A stretch of 64,000 nt of DNA, taken from Nocardioides marmorisolisilvae. GTDB taxonomy: Bacteria > Actinomycetota > Actinomycetes > Propionibacteriales > Nocardioidaceae. The stretch is taken from positions 1,116,001 to 1,180,000 of the forward strand of contig NZ_CP134227.1 in the NCBI RefSeq assembly GCF_031656915.1. Direction: 5' to 3'. This document shows positions 37,100 to 45,987 of the stretch, piece by piece. The notes under the pieces are model-generated. The model had not been told where the DNA came from. It worked only from the letters and a program-made list of their open reading frames with translations, and searched no databases. The stretch's first letter is position 1. Every line of letters starts with the position of its first letter. Made by a program: the position numbers and the translations under genes.

Positions 37100-37114
37100 G
37101 GTACACTCTGTACC
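37100..37114. promoter_or_regulatory. Palindromic TetR operator, acyl-CoA dehydrogenase promoter
   Basis: GGTACA-CTC-TGTACC is a perfect 6-bp inverted repeat with a 3-base centre. It lies 20 bases before the dehydrogenase TTG start and 44 bases before the divergent TetR start. A related TTGTACCC lies at 37069-37076, possibly a half-site. Confidence 0.55.
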
Positions 37115-37134
37115 CGACCTGCCGGAGGCACCCC

Positions 37135-38280
37135 TTGCCCACTCGTCGCTCCCCCTGGATGGACAAAGACCTCGACGACGTGCGCGACCTGGCACGTACG
37201 TTCTGTGAGAAGGAGATCAAACCGCACATCGAGACCTTTATCGCCGACAAGCACGTCGACAGGGAACTGTGGAACCGCGCTGGTGATGTCGGTCTGCTCT
37301 GCCTGTCGATCCCCGAGGAGTACGGCGGCGGCGGCGGCACCTTCGCCCACGAGGCCATCTTGATCGAGGAGCAGGCACGGGTCGGCGACAGCTCCTGGGG
37401 GGCGTCCCTGCACAACGGCATCGTCGCCCACTACCTGTTCGCCTACGGCACGGAGGAGCAGAAGCAGCAGTGGCTTCCCAAGATGGCTTCCGGCGAGGTC
37501 GTCGGCGCGATCGCGATGACCGAGCCCGGGACCGGCTCGGACTTGCAGAACATCAAGACTAAGGCGGTGCGCGAGGGTGACGACTACCTTGTCAGCGGCT
37601 CCAAGACCTTCATCACCAACGGCTCGCAGGCCGACCTGGTGCTCACCGTGGTCAAGACCGATCCGGACGACCGCGCCGCCGGCATCTCGCTGATGCTGGT
37701 CCCCACCAGCACGGAGGGCTTCTCCCGCGGTCGGGTGCTCGACAAGATCGGGATGAAGGGGCAGGACACCTCGGAGCTCTTCTTCGACAACGTCCGCGTC
37801 CCGGTCACCAACCTGCTGGGCCTCACCGAAGGCCAGGGCTTCGTGCAGCTCATGCAGCAGCTCCCCCAGGAGCGGCTGTTGGTCGCAGTGTCGAACGTCG
37901 CAGCCATGGAGTTCTGCTTGGCCGAGACACTGGCCTACGTGCGCGACCGAAGCGCCTTCGGACGGCCGATCTGGGGGTTCCAGAACACCAAGTTCAAAAT
38001 GGCAGAGGTCGCTACAGAAGCTCGCGTGGCACGGTCCTTCGTGGACGAGTGCATCCAGCTCCACGTCGGCGAGGGTCTGGACATCCCCACCGCCGCCATG
38101 GCGAAGCTGTGGTGCTCCGAACGAGCGCAGCGCGTCGCCGACACCTGCCTCCAGCTGCACGGCGGCTACGGGTACATGAACGAGTACCCCATCGCCCGCA
38201 TCTGGGCCGACATGCGCGTCTCCCAGATCTACGCCGGCACCTCCGAGATCATGAAGGAGATCATCAGCCGGTCCCTGTGA
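37135..38280 (+). CDS. Acyl-CoA dehydrogenase (TTG start)
   Basis: A 381-residue enzyme with P-E-E-Y-G-G-G-G, I-A-M-T-E-P-G-T-G-S-D, Q-L-H-G-G-Y-G-Y-M and Y-A-G-T-S-E-I-M-K-E-I. As in 21911-23065 the classical Glu position is not Glu. The TTG at 37135 is chosen because GGAGG lies seven bases before it and the protein then opens P-T-R-R-S-P-W, like its paralogue. The 3' end is followed by a GC-rich hairpin. It stands alone under TetR control, next to the alkane island, so it may be the first beta-oxidation enzyme for alkane-derived acyl-CoA. Confidence 0.88.
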   Translation: MPTRRSPWMDKDLDDVRDLARTFCEKEIKPHIETFIADKHVDRELWNRAGDVGLLCLSIPEEYGGGGGTFAHEAILIEEQARVGDSSWGASLHNGIVAHYLFAYGTEEQKQQWLPKMASGEVVGAIAMTEPGTGSDLQNIKTKAVREGDDYLVSGSKTFITNGSQADLVLTVVKTDPDDRAAGISLMLVPTSTEGFSRGRVLDKIGMKGQDTSELFFDNVRVPVTNLLGLTEGQGFVQLMQQLPQERLLVAVSNVAAMEFCLAETLAYVRDRSAFGRPIWGFQNTKFKMAEVATEARVARSFVDECIQLHVGEGLDIPTAAMAKLWCSERAQRVADTCLQLHGGYGYMNEYPIARIWADMRVSQIYAGTSEIMKEIISRSL

Positions 38281-38288
38281 GGACCGAC

Positions 38289-38316
38289 CCGGCTCCGGCG
38301 GCACCGCTGGAGCCGG
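38289..38316 (+). terminator. GC-rich hairpin after the acyl-CoA dehydrogenase
   Basis: CCGGCTCC (38289-38296) pairs with GGAGCCGG (38309-38316), and an inner GCGG/CCGC pair extends the stem. It starts nine bases after the stop. There is no T-run, as is common in actinobacteria. Confidence 0.6.
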
Positions 38317-38612
38317 CGGGCCGGGCCTTGTGCGCCGAGCCCCGCGGGATCCTCCGCGTTGAGCAACGGCACAGGACGCCCACTCCACCGAGGTGACACC
38401 CTCGACAGACATCGTCTGACAGGAGTGCCATGAGCTAGCGAGTCGCCCTCATCGACCGGGCATCGACCCGGACTCGGTACTCCTGGCCGACAAGTGGAGA
38501 CCGCTCCACGCCATCCACAGCTGACCGCCTGCACGTACACCCGTCAGATCGGCGGCACTGCCGGTCCGCCGCCCCACTCGCGTCGAACACCTCACAGAAG
38601 GATCCACATCCC
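38317..38612. other. Intergenic gap before the GMC oxidase gene
   Basis: Nearly 300 bases with no convincing gene on either strand. It must hold the promoter of the GMC oxidase gene. A small GGCGG/CCGCC hairpin near 38550-38575 is the only structure seen. Confidence 0.45.
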
Positions 38613-40274
38613 ATGACCTCGGCCCACTACGACGTGCTGATCATCGGCTCCGGCTTCGGCGGCTCGGTGACCGCCATGCGCCTGGCGGAGAAGGGCTACC
38701 ACGTCGGGGTGCTCGAAGCAGGCAAGCGCTACGACACCGACGACCTGCCCACCTCGTCCTGGGACACCCGTCGGTTCGTCTGGGCGCCACGGCTCGGCTG
38801 CTTCGGCATCCAGCGCATCCACCTGCTGCGCGACGTCGTCATCTTGGCGGGCGCCGGCGTCGGCGGCGGTTCGCTCAACTACGCCAACACCCTCTACCAA
38901 CCTCCTGCCCCGTTCTTCAACGATCCACAGTGGGCGCACATCACCGATTGGCACGCCGAGCTGGACCCGCACTACCAGACGGCACGGCGGATGCTGGGTG
39001 TCACGCAGAACCCCCACGTGACGCCTTCGGACGAGGTGCTGCGCGAGGTCGCGCGCGACATGGGTGTGGAGCACACCTTCACACTGACCCCCGTCGGCGT
39101 CTTCTTCGGAGAGCCCGGCAAAGAGGTTCCCGACCCGTTCTTCGGCGGGGCGGGGCCGCGCCGCACCGGCTGCACCCAGTGCGGGTCGTGCATGACCGGG
39201 TGCCGGGTCGGGGCGAAGAACACCCTGGACAAGAACTACCTGTACTTCGCGGAGAAGCTCGGGGCCGAGGTACGTCCCCTGACCACCGTGGTCGACGTGC
39301 GCCCGCGCAAGGGAAGCGGGTACGTCGTCGACACCGTCCGCACCGGCAGGTCCGCGCGCCGTCGCCGCAACCGGCAGTCATTCACGGCCGACCACGTCGT
39401 CTTCGCAGCGGGCACCTACAACACCCAGAAGCTGCTCCACCGACTGAAGGCCACGGGCTCCCTGCCGCACATCTCCGCCCGACTGGGCACCCTGACCCGT
39501 ACCAACTCCGAGTCGATCCTGGGGGCGAAGTCCCGCGATCGATCCAGCGACTTCACGCGCGGCGTGGCCATCACATCCTCGATCCACCCCGACGAGTTCA
39601 CCCACATCGAGCCGGTGCGCTACGGCAAGGGCAGCAACGCCATGTCCCTACTCCAGACCGCGCTCACCGACGGGGACGGCCATGGGCCCCGGTGGTGGCG
39701 CTGGCTGCGGACAATCGCGACCCAGCCCTCTCACCTGACGTGGTTCAGCCCGCGACGGTGGTCGGAGCGCACAGTCATCCTGCTGGTCATGCAGACGCTG
39801 GACAACTCCATCACGGTGCGGTCGAGGAAGACCCTCCTCGGTCGCCCCACGATCACCTCGGGACCTGGCCACGGGGCGCCCAACCCCACCTGGATCCCCG
39901 TCGGCAATGAAGTCACCCGTCGCGTCGCCGAGAAGATCAACGGCGTGGCCGGCGGGTCCACGGGGGAGATCGCCAACATCCCGATGACCGCTCACTTCAT
40001 CGGCGGGTGTGCCATCGGTGACTCCCCGGAGACCGGGGTCATCGACCCCTACCACCGTCTCTACGGGCACGACGGGATCTTCGTAGTCGACGGCTCCAGT
40101 ATCACGGCGAACCTGGGGGTTAACCCGTCGTTGACGATCACCGCGCAGGCCGAGCGGGCAGCCTCCCTGTGGCCCAACAAGGGCAATCGGGACGAGCGTC
40201 CCCCGTTGGGCGCCGGCTACCAGCGGATCTCCGCCATTGAGCCGGAGCGGCCGGCCTTCGCCCCCCGGACCTGA
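38613..40274 (+). CDS. GMC oxidoreductase, ChoD/AlkJ-like, with Cys cluster
   Basis: A 553-residue FAD GMC-family enzyme. The ADP-binding motif is I-G-S-G-F-G-G (residues 11-17), the second FAD motif is A-G-V-G-G-G-S-L-N-Y, and the C-terminal active-site segment is I-T-A-N-L-G-V-N-P-S-L-T. Residues 187-197 form C-x2-C-x2-C-x3-C (C187, C190, C193, C197), as seen in the mycobacterial ChoD branch. In this position it is a good candidate for the alcohol-oxidising step of the CYP153 island, as AlkJ is in Pseudomonas; a sterol oxidase is the alternative. It converges on the SDR gene across a strong terminator. Confidence 0.85.
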   Translation: MTSAHYDVLIIGSGFGGSVTAMRLAEKGYHVGVLEAGKRYDTDDLPTSSWDTRRFVWAPRLGCFGIQRIHLLRDVVILAGAGVGGGSLNYANTLYQPPAPFFNDPQWAHITDWHAELDPHYQTARRMLGVTQNPHVTPSDEVLREVARDMGVEHTFTLTPVGVFFGEPGKEVPDPFFGGAGPRRTGCTQCGSCMTGCRVGAKNTLDKNYLYFAEKLGAEVRPLTTVVDVRPRKGSGYVVDTVRTGRSARRRRNRQSFTADHVVFAAGTYNTQKLLHRLKATGSLPHISARLGTLTRTNSESILGAKSRDRSSDFTRGVAITSSIHPDEFTHIEPVRYGKGSNAMSLLQTALTDGDGHGPRWWRWLRTIATQPSHLTWFSPRRWSERTVILLVMQTLDNSITVRSRKTLLGRPTITSGPGHGAPNPTWIPVGNEVTRRVAEKINGVAGGSTGEIANIPMTAHFIGGCAIGDSPETGVIDPYHRLYGHDGIFVVDGSSITANLGVNPSLTITAQAERAASLWPNKGNRDERPPLGAGYQRISAIEPERPAFAPRT

Positions 40275-40324
40275 TGCCCGTCGTCGAGGGCGGCCAGCAC
40301 CCGGCCTAAGCCACGGGACAGGAG

Positions 40325-40361
40325 ACGACCGCGAGCGCCACGCGACGCTCGCGGTCGTTTC
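40325..40361. terminator. Strong bidirectional terminator hairpin
   Basis: A perfect 13-bp stem: ACGACCGCGAGCG (40325-40337) pairs with CGCTCGCGGTCGT (40346-40358) around an 8-base loop, followed by TT on the plus strand. It sits between the convergent GMC oxidase and SDR genes and should stop transcription from both. Confidence 0.8.
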
Positions 40362-40396
40362 GGATGATCCGTGGCGCGCGATCACGCCCTGTGGCA

Positions 40397-41224
40397 TCAG
40401 CTGCGACCGACCCGCTCCAAGTAGGCCTGACGCGCCGCGGAGTCCACGCGGTCGAGGAAGACCGTGTCGGTCCCGAGCATCGCCCCGAGCTGGGTCGCGA
40501 TCCGCTCGGGAACGAACTTCATCGCCGCCACCATCGTGCCGGCGATACGCGTGACTCGCACGAAGGGCTGCGGGCGCTCGATGAGAGCCGCCGTGGCGCG
40601 CGCGATCTCCTGCGGCTCTGCGTTGCGCATGCCCTTGGCCCCGCTCGTCCCCGCGACCAGCTCGGTGTTGGTAAAGGTCGGACGCACAGTGGACAGGGTG
40701 ACACCCGACCTGCGGTACTCCTGCCGGGCGGCCTCGGTGAACCCGATGACCGCGAACTTGGTCCCGCAATACGTCGCCAGCCCCGGGACCGGGAGCTCCC
40801 CGGCCAGTGAAGCCGTGTTGATGATGTGTCCCTGTCGCCGTGGCAGCATCCGCTGCAGGGCGATCTTGGTGCCGAAGATGACGCCCAGGATGTTGATCTC
40901 CACCTGCCGGCGGGTGACCTCGTCGGTCTCCTCGTGCACGTGCCCCGTCGGCATGACACCCGCGTTGTTGATGAGGACGTCGATCGGCCCCAGTGCTTCC
41001 TCGGTCACGTCGAGGAAGGACGCCACGGAGGCAGGGTCGGTGACATCTAGACGCACCGCGACGTCGAGGCCGAGCTCCTCGGCGGCCACCTTGAGCTGGA
41101 TCTCGTCGATGTCCCCGATGGCGACCCGGTGACCGCGCCGGATGAGTTCCTCCGCGGTGTGATATCCGATCCCCCGGGCGCCCCCGGTGATGGCGACCAC
41201 CCGTCGCTTGTTCGTTGTCGTCAT
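40397..41224 (-). CDS. SDR-family dehydrogenase (alkane island)
   Basis: A 275-residue SDR with T-G-G-A-R-G-I-G, N-N-A-G-V-M-P and the catalytic S-L-A-G plus Y-C-G-T-K. The substrate-binding loop has F-T-N-T-E-L-V, and the C-terminal part is helical. It ends the ferredoxin-CYP153-reductase-synthetase-aldehyde dehydrogenase run and is 14 bases after the aldehyde dehydrogenase. It may oxidise the alkanol or a secondary alcohol with NAD(P), as an alternative to the GMC enzyme. Confidence 0.87.
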   Translation of the reverse strand: MTTTNKRRVVAITGGARGIGYHTAEELIRRGHRVAIGDIDEIQLKVAAEELGLDVAVRLDVTDPASVASFLDVTEEALGPIDVLINNAGVMPTGHVHEETDEVTRRQVEINILGVIFGTKIALQRMLPRRQGHIINTASLAGELPVPGLATYCGTKFAVIGFTEAARQEYRRSGVTLSTVRPTFTNTELVAGTSGAKGMRNAEPQEIARATAALIERPQPFVRVTRIAGTMVAAMKFVPERIATQLGAMLGTDTVFLDRVDSAARQAYLERVGRS

Positions 41225-41238
41225 GGTTTCGCTTCCTT

Positions 41239-42747
41239 TCAGAGGCCGAGTCGCTGCCGCAGGCCGCGACCAGCGGCCAGGCGCAGCACTCGGCCGGCGA
41301 TCGCCGTACGCCGGGCGGAGTACGGGTACCAGGTGAGCTCCTTGGTGGTCAGCGGGATCCGCGGCTCGGTGATCGCTTGGACGCGGCAGTACTTCCGCAG
41401 ACCCTGCGCGCCGCCGAGGCGAGCCCCCAGGCCCGAGGACTTCCAGCCGCTGTGGGGTAGCCCCACGGCGAAGAGGTTGCTGAAGACGTCGTTGATGTTG
41501 ACCGCACCGACCTCCAGTTGGTCGGCGATGCGCCGCCCTCGGGAGACGTCTCGTGTCCACACGGTGGCCGAGAGCCCGTACGCGGAATCGTTGGCCAGGG
41601 CCACAGCCTCGGCCTCGTCGGCCACCCGCATGACCGGCAGTGTTGGCCCGAACGTCTCCTCGGTCATGCAGGCCATGCTGTGGTCGACGTCCACCAGCAG
41701 CGTGGGGGCGAAAAAGTTGCCTTCGTCGCCCCGCGACCCGCCGACAAGCACGCGCGCACCGGACTCCTGAGCCTCCCGCACATGCCGCTCAACCGTGTCC
41801 ACCTGCGCCCGGGTCACCATGGCGCCGACATCATCGCGGGCTCGAGAGCCCTGCTTCAGCGCTCCGAGGGCCGCCACCACCTTCTCCACGAACCGGTCGT
41901 AGACCGCGTCCACCACGTAGACCCGCTCGACCGAGATGCAGACCTGCCCCGAGTTGAAGATCCCGCCCCAGACGATCCCGTGCGCGGCCCGATCGAGGTC
42001 GGCATCCTCGAGCACGATGGCAGCGTCCTTACCGCCCAACTCCAGGCTGACCGGCTTGAGCAGCTGAGCACAGCGCGTGGCCACCCGACGGCCCGTCGCC
42101 GTCGAGCCCGTGAACTGAACGAAGTCAACAGCCTCGACCACCGCTCCTCCAGTGTCCCCGGCCCCCGCGACGTGCAGGAGGACCGGCGGGGCGCCGATCT
42201 CGTGCCATCCCTCGATGATGCGCGCGCACGTCAGCGGGGTCATCTCCGACGACTTTGTCAGCACCGCACATCCCGCTGCGAGCGCCGGCGCTGCATCCAT
42301 CAGGAACAGGGTGATCGGGAAGTTCCACGGGATGATCAGTCCGACCAACGGGTAGGGCCGATAGCTGCGGGTCAGCCGCTTCGGAAGGCTGAGCAGCCCT
42401 CCTGCCCCCACTCGTTCGGGGGCGAGGAACTCCTTCGCATGGTCGGCGTAGAAGGAGATGAACTCGCACGAAGCGGTCGTCTCCACCAAGGCGTCAGGGC
42501 GGACCTTGCCGGTCTCTGCGACGAGCAGGTCAGTGAGCTCATCGGTGTGGTCGAGGATCCAGCCCCGCCACTTGCGCAGCCAGGTGGCTCGCGCAGCAGG
42601 ACCCATGTCGCGCCACGCGACCTGCGCCGCGCGCAGGTCCTCAGCGGCGGCGCGCACGCGGTCGCCGTCGGCGATCGGGACCGATCGGAGTACTTCGCCG
42701 TCGGCGGGACGTCGGATGTGCAGGGTGGGTGCGGACGGGGCGTTCAT
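41239..42747 (-). CDS. Aldehyde dehydrogenase (fatty aldehyde, AlkH-like)
   Basis: A 502-residue NAD(P)-dependent aldehyde dehydrogenase with P-W-N-F-P, L-E-L-G-G-K (Glu236) and G-Q-V-C-I-S-V-E-R (catalytic Cys270). Length and motifs are those of broad-specificity family enzymes of the succinate-semialdehyde/fatty aldehyde group. In the CYP153 operon it would oxidise the chain aldehyde to the acid activated by the adjacent synthetase. The 42748-43069 gap separates it from the synthetase. Confidence 0.9.
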   Translation of the reverse strand: MNAPSAPTLHIRRPADGEVLRSVPIADGDRVRAAAEDLRAAQVAWRDMGPAARATWLRKWRGWILDHTDELTDLLVAETGKVRPDALVETTASCEFISFYADHAKEFLAPERVGAGGLLSLPKRLTRSYRPYPLVGLIIPWNFPITLFLMDAAPALAAGCAVLTKSSEMTPLTCARIIEGWHEIGAPPVLLHVAGAGDTGGAVVEAVDFVQFTGSTATGRRVATRCAQLLKPVSLELGGKDAAIVLEDADLDRAAHGIVWGGIFNSGQVCISVERVYVVDAVYDRFVEKVVAALGALKQGSRARDDVGAMVTRAQVDTVERHVREAQESGARVLVGGSRGDEGNFFAPTLLVDVDHSMACMTEETFGPTLPVMRVADEAEAVALANDSAYGLSATVWTRDVSRGRRIADQLEVGAVNINDVFSNLFAVGLPHSGWKSSGLGARLGGAQGLRKYCRVQAITEPRIPLTTKELTWYPYSARRTAIAGRVLRLAAGRGLRQRLGL

Positions 42748-43069
42748 GACACTTCCTCGAGGTCGGTGACGGTGCCCGGGAGGGCCTGGCTTGCTGCGCC
42801 ATCAGACGACGGTCGACGGGGGCCGCCGTGGGCTTGCAGCGGAGTGCGCGGGACAGCAGCAGTTGCGATGTCGCTGGCGAAGGAGTACGCAGGCGGGGTG
42901 ATCCGTGCTCGCGGCACCATGCCCCGGGCTCGCGCTGGGAGCGGCGCGGGATGCCGTTGGACGGCTCCTGCTGGAACGGGATCGGCGGCAGCGGCGGCAG
43001 CTCCCGGCCGGACTCGGCCGCGAGCTCGTCCACCAATCGCGCCTCGCGCCGTGATGCCTTCCCATGCAG
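42748..43069. other. Non-coding gap inside the alkane island
   Basis: 322 bases between the synthetase stop and the aldehyde dehydrogenase start. Open frames on the minus strand exist, but none has a recognisable domain or a good start. It might be the remnant of a deleted gene or hold an internal promoter. Confidence 0.45.
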
Positions 43070-44698
43070 TCAGAGATCGATGACAGCGAGGTCGCCGTCG
43101 GCGTGCCGGGCGCGGAGCAGCTTCTTGTCGAACTTGCCGACCGAGGTCTTGGGCACGTCGGGCACGAAGCACCACCGCTCGGGCAGCCACCACTTGGCGA
43201 CCTTGCCCTCGAGAAAGTCCCGCAACTGGGAGGGAGTCACCTCGGACCCGTCCCGAACGACGATCACGGCCAGGGGCCGTTCCTGCCACTTCTCGTCCGG
43301 AACGCCGATGACGGTCGCTTCCAGCACATCCGGGTGACCTGCGAGCAGCAACTCGAGCTCCACTGACGAGATCCACTCGCCGCCCGATTTGATGACGTCC
43401 TTCGCCCGGTCGGTCAAGGTGACGAAACTACGCTCGTCGATGCGTCCCACGTCTCCGGTACGCAGCCATCCGTCGTCGAACTTTTCCGCGTCCTCGTCAC
43501 CGATGTAGGACCCCGTGATCCATGGGCCGCGAACCTGGATCTCCCCGACTGACTTCCCGTCGTGCGGCACCTCGTTACCGTCGTCGTCGATCAGTCGCAG
43601 CTCGACCCCGGCGACGGGACGACCTTGGGAGGCCCGCAGTGCCCAGTGCTCCTCGCCCTCGACCGCTGCCGGCGGCCGAGCGATAGCGGCTAGGGGCGAG
43701 GTCTCGGTCATCCCCCACGCCTGCACGATCTGCACGCCGTACTTCTCCTGGAAGGCCTTCATTAGATGAAGCGGCACGGCCGATCCACCGCAGGCCACCA
43801 GCCCCAGCGACGAGATGTCGTGACCGGGGTTGGAGTCGAGGTGATTCAGGACGTCACTCCAGATCGTCGGCACAGCTCCGGCGATCGTGGGGCGCTCGCT
43901 GCTGATGAGTCGCACCAGTGGCTCGGCCTGGAGGAACCGTTCGGGCATGACCAGGTCGGCTCCTGCCATCAAAGCCGCGTAGACCAGTCCCCAGGCGTTG
44001 GCATGGAACATCGGCACGATCGCCAGGATGGCATCGTCACCGGTGACGCTCAGCCCGTCGGCGGCACACGCAGCCATCGAGTGGAGGTAGGTCGATCGGT
44101 GGCTGTAGGCCACGCCCTTGGGGTTGCCGGTAGTGCCCGAGGTGTAGCACATGGCCGCAGCGGAGAGCTCATCGAGTTCCGGCCACTCGAACGTCTCCAG
44201 GTGACCTCCGATGAAGTCGTCGTAACCGACAACGGTGAGGCCGTCACGTTCGAGCGGCGCGAGATCGACACCCCCCGTGACGACCACGGTGTGCACCTCG
44301 GCGAGCTGCGGTAGGACCGCCGCCAGGAGCGGGGCGAGCGTACCGTCGACGATCACCACCCGGTCGTCAGCGTGGTTGGCGATGTAGACCAGCTGCTCGG
44401 GGGTCAGTCGAGGGTTGAGGGTGTGCAGGACTGCCCCCATGGAGGGCACTGCACAGTAGGCCTCGACGTGCTCCTGGTTGTTCCACATCAAGGTGGCGAC
44501 CCGCTCGTCCCCCACGACCCCGCAGGCCCGCAGCGCGTGGGCCAGCTGCGCCGAGCGGCGTCCCACCTCGGCGAACGTGCCGGTCCTGACCGAGCCGTCG
44601 GGCTGGAGCGTGCGCACGCGCGCGGTGGCGTGCACACGGGCACCGTGCCGCAGGATGGCTGCCGTCGTCAGCTGGACGTTCATCATGGTGCTCTGCAC
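43070..44698 (-). CDS. Fatty acyl-CoA synthetase (AlkK-like)
   Basis: A 542-residue ANL enzyme with C-Y-T-S-G-T-T-G-N-P-K-G, W-G-M-T-E-T-S-P-L, W-L-R-T-G-D-V-G, K-S-G-G-E-W-I-S-S-V-E and the Lys motif T-S-V-G-K-F-D-K-K. This is the AlkK/medium-chain group. The GTG at 44698 gives the N-terminus Q-S-T-M-M-N-V-Q-L-T, which matches the usual opening of these proteins; ATGs at 44686 and 44683 are alternatives. It activates the alkanoic acid from the oxidation steps, linking the island to beta-oxidation. Confidence 0.9.
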   Translation of the reverse strand: MQSTMMNVQLTTAAILRHGARVHATARVRTLQPDGSVRTGTFAEVGRRSAQLAHALRACGVVGDERVATLMWNNQEHVEAYCAVPSMGAVLHTLNPRLTPEQLVYIANHADDRVVIVDGTLAPLLAAVLPQLAEVHTVVVTGGVDLAPLERDGLTVVGYDDFIGGHLETFEWPELDELSAAAMCYTSGTTGNPKGVAYSHRSTYLHSMAACAADGLSVTGDDAILAIVPMFHANAWGLVYAALMAGADLVMPERFLQAEPLVRLISSERPTIAGAVPTIWSDVLNHLDSNPGHDISSLGLVACGGSAVPLHLMKAFQEKYGVQIVQAWGMTETSPLAAIARPPAAVEGEEHWALRASQGRPVAGVELRLIDDDGNEVPHDGKSVGEIQVRGPWITGSYIGDEDAEKFDDGWLRTGDVGRIDERSFVTLTDRAKDVIKSGGEWISSVELELLLAGHPDVLEATVIGVPDEKWQERPLAVIVVRDGSEVTPSQLRDFLEGKVAKWWLPERWCFVPDVPKTSVGKFDKKLLRARHADGDLAVIDL

Positions 44699-44781
44699 GA
44701 GTGGTCCTCCGGCGATGGGGTGTTGAGGGGGGCGGTGATGGGGTGCGGGGCTTCGCCGAGGCGCGCGCCCGGCACTGTGAA

Positions 44782-45987
44782 TCAGCAGGAGGCGGCGGGC
44801 CGTTGCAGTTCCGCCCGATCGACGTCGAGACCCTGGCCGAGCGTTCTCTTGGCCTTCATGAAGTCCCGGGGACGGTTCACGCAGTCCGCGGCGAGCAACC
44901 GCCCACGTTGGAGGTAGTAGCAGGTGAAGTCGCGATCGCGCGCGGGGTCGCCGCTTAGCACGATCTCGTCGTAGCCCGTGTTCAGTCCCGCGATCTGCAG
45001 CTTCAGGTCGTACTGGTCGGACCAAAACCACGGCAGCGCCGAGATAGGCCGCTCCTTGCCGCACAGCGTGGCGGCAGCCGCCTTCGCCTGCTCACCCGCG
45101 CTGGGCACCGCTTCAAGTCGCACCCGCCGGCCGTAGCGAGCAATGTGATGGATGGCGCAGTCCCCCGCCGCGACGATCTTGGGATCGCTGGTCGAGGCGA
45201 AGTCGTCGATCACGACACCGTCCTCGACCTGCAGGCCCGCCTCAGAGGCGAGCTCGGTGTTCGGGACCAAGCCCACACCCACGATGACCAGGTCTGCGGG
45301 AATCCGTTCACCCCCGGCTAGCACCACCTCGCCGGCGCGGCCGTCGCCGGCCACGGCCTCGACGAGAGCGCCCGTCCGCACCACGACCCCGGCGTCGCGG
45401 TGGATGCGCTCGTAGAACATCGACACCTCAGCAGCCGTGACCCTCTCCAGGACACGTTCGGCGGCCTCCAGGACCGTTACCTCCAGCCCGAGGGCGCGCA
45501 ACGACGCGGCGGTCTCCAGCCCGATGTAGCCCCCGCCGACGATCACGGCTCGGCGACCCGAGGCCGTGGCCTCACGGATCGCCTCGACGTCCGCGAACGT
45601 CCGCAGGTAGAAGACGCCCGGCAGATCGATGCCAGGAATAGCCAGCGGACGCGCCCGGCCCCCGGTGCACAACGCGAGGCCGTCGTAGGCGAGCGTCTCA
45701 CCGTCGCTCAGCACGACCTCTCCGGCCGCACGATCAATCTCGGTGACCGTCGCCCGCAACAGGCGGATCTTCTGCTTGTCGTAGAACTCCGCCTTGCGGA
45801 TGGCGAGCTCCTCCAAGCTGCTCTTGCCGGCAAGGTAGGCCTTGGACAGGGGAGGCCGCTGGTACGGAAGCGCGGCTTCGTCACCGATGACGACAACCTC
45901 ACCTGCCCACCCCTCCTGGCGAAGGCTGGCGGCCAACTGGGCCCCGGCGTGGCTGGCCCCGACGATCAGCGCCCTCCCCGAGGTCAC
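44782..45987 (-). CDS. NAD(P)H-dependent ferredoxin reductase
   Basis: A 401-residue pyridine-nucleotide-disulfide-oxidoreductase-fold flavoprotein with FAD motif V-G-A-S-H-A-G, NAD motif V-G-G-G-Y-I-G-L-E-T and a second FAD motif A-A-G-D-C-A-I. It matches rubredoxin/ferredoxin reductases that serve P450 systems. The GTG overlaps the P450 stop (GTGA), so reductase and P450 are produced together. It passes electrons to the 2Fe-2S ferredoxin at 47407. Confidence 0.92.
   Translation of the reverse strand: MTSGRALIVGASHAGAQLAASLRQEGWAGEVVVIGDEAALPYQRPPLSKAYLAGKSSLEELAIRKAEFYDKQKIRLLRATVTEIDRAAGEVVLSDGETLAYDGLALCTGGRARPLAIPGIDLPGVFYLRTFADVEAIREATASGRRAVIVGGGYIGLETAASLRALGLEVTVLEAAERVLERVTAAEVSMFYERIHRDAGVVVRTGALVEAVAGDGRAGEVVLAGGERIPADLVIVGVGLVPNTELASEAGLQVEDGVVIDDFASTSDPKIVAAGDCAIHHIARYGRRVRLEAVPSAGEQAKAAAATLCGKERPISALPWFWSDQYDLKLQIAGLNTGYDEIVLSGDPARDRDFTCYYLQRGRLLAADCVNRPRDFMKAKRTLGQGLDVDRAELQRPAASC

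Noticed and set aside
37093-38412. 439-codon minus-strand open frame opposite the acyl-CoA dehydrogenase
   Set aside because: No domain, and the plus strand is a complete dehydrogenase with a good ribosome-binding site.
41518-43083. 521-codon plus-strand open frame opposite the aldehyde dehydrogenase
   Set aside because: Antisense shadow; the minus strand has the catalytic Glu and Cys motifs and full family length.
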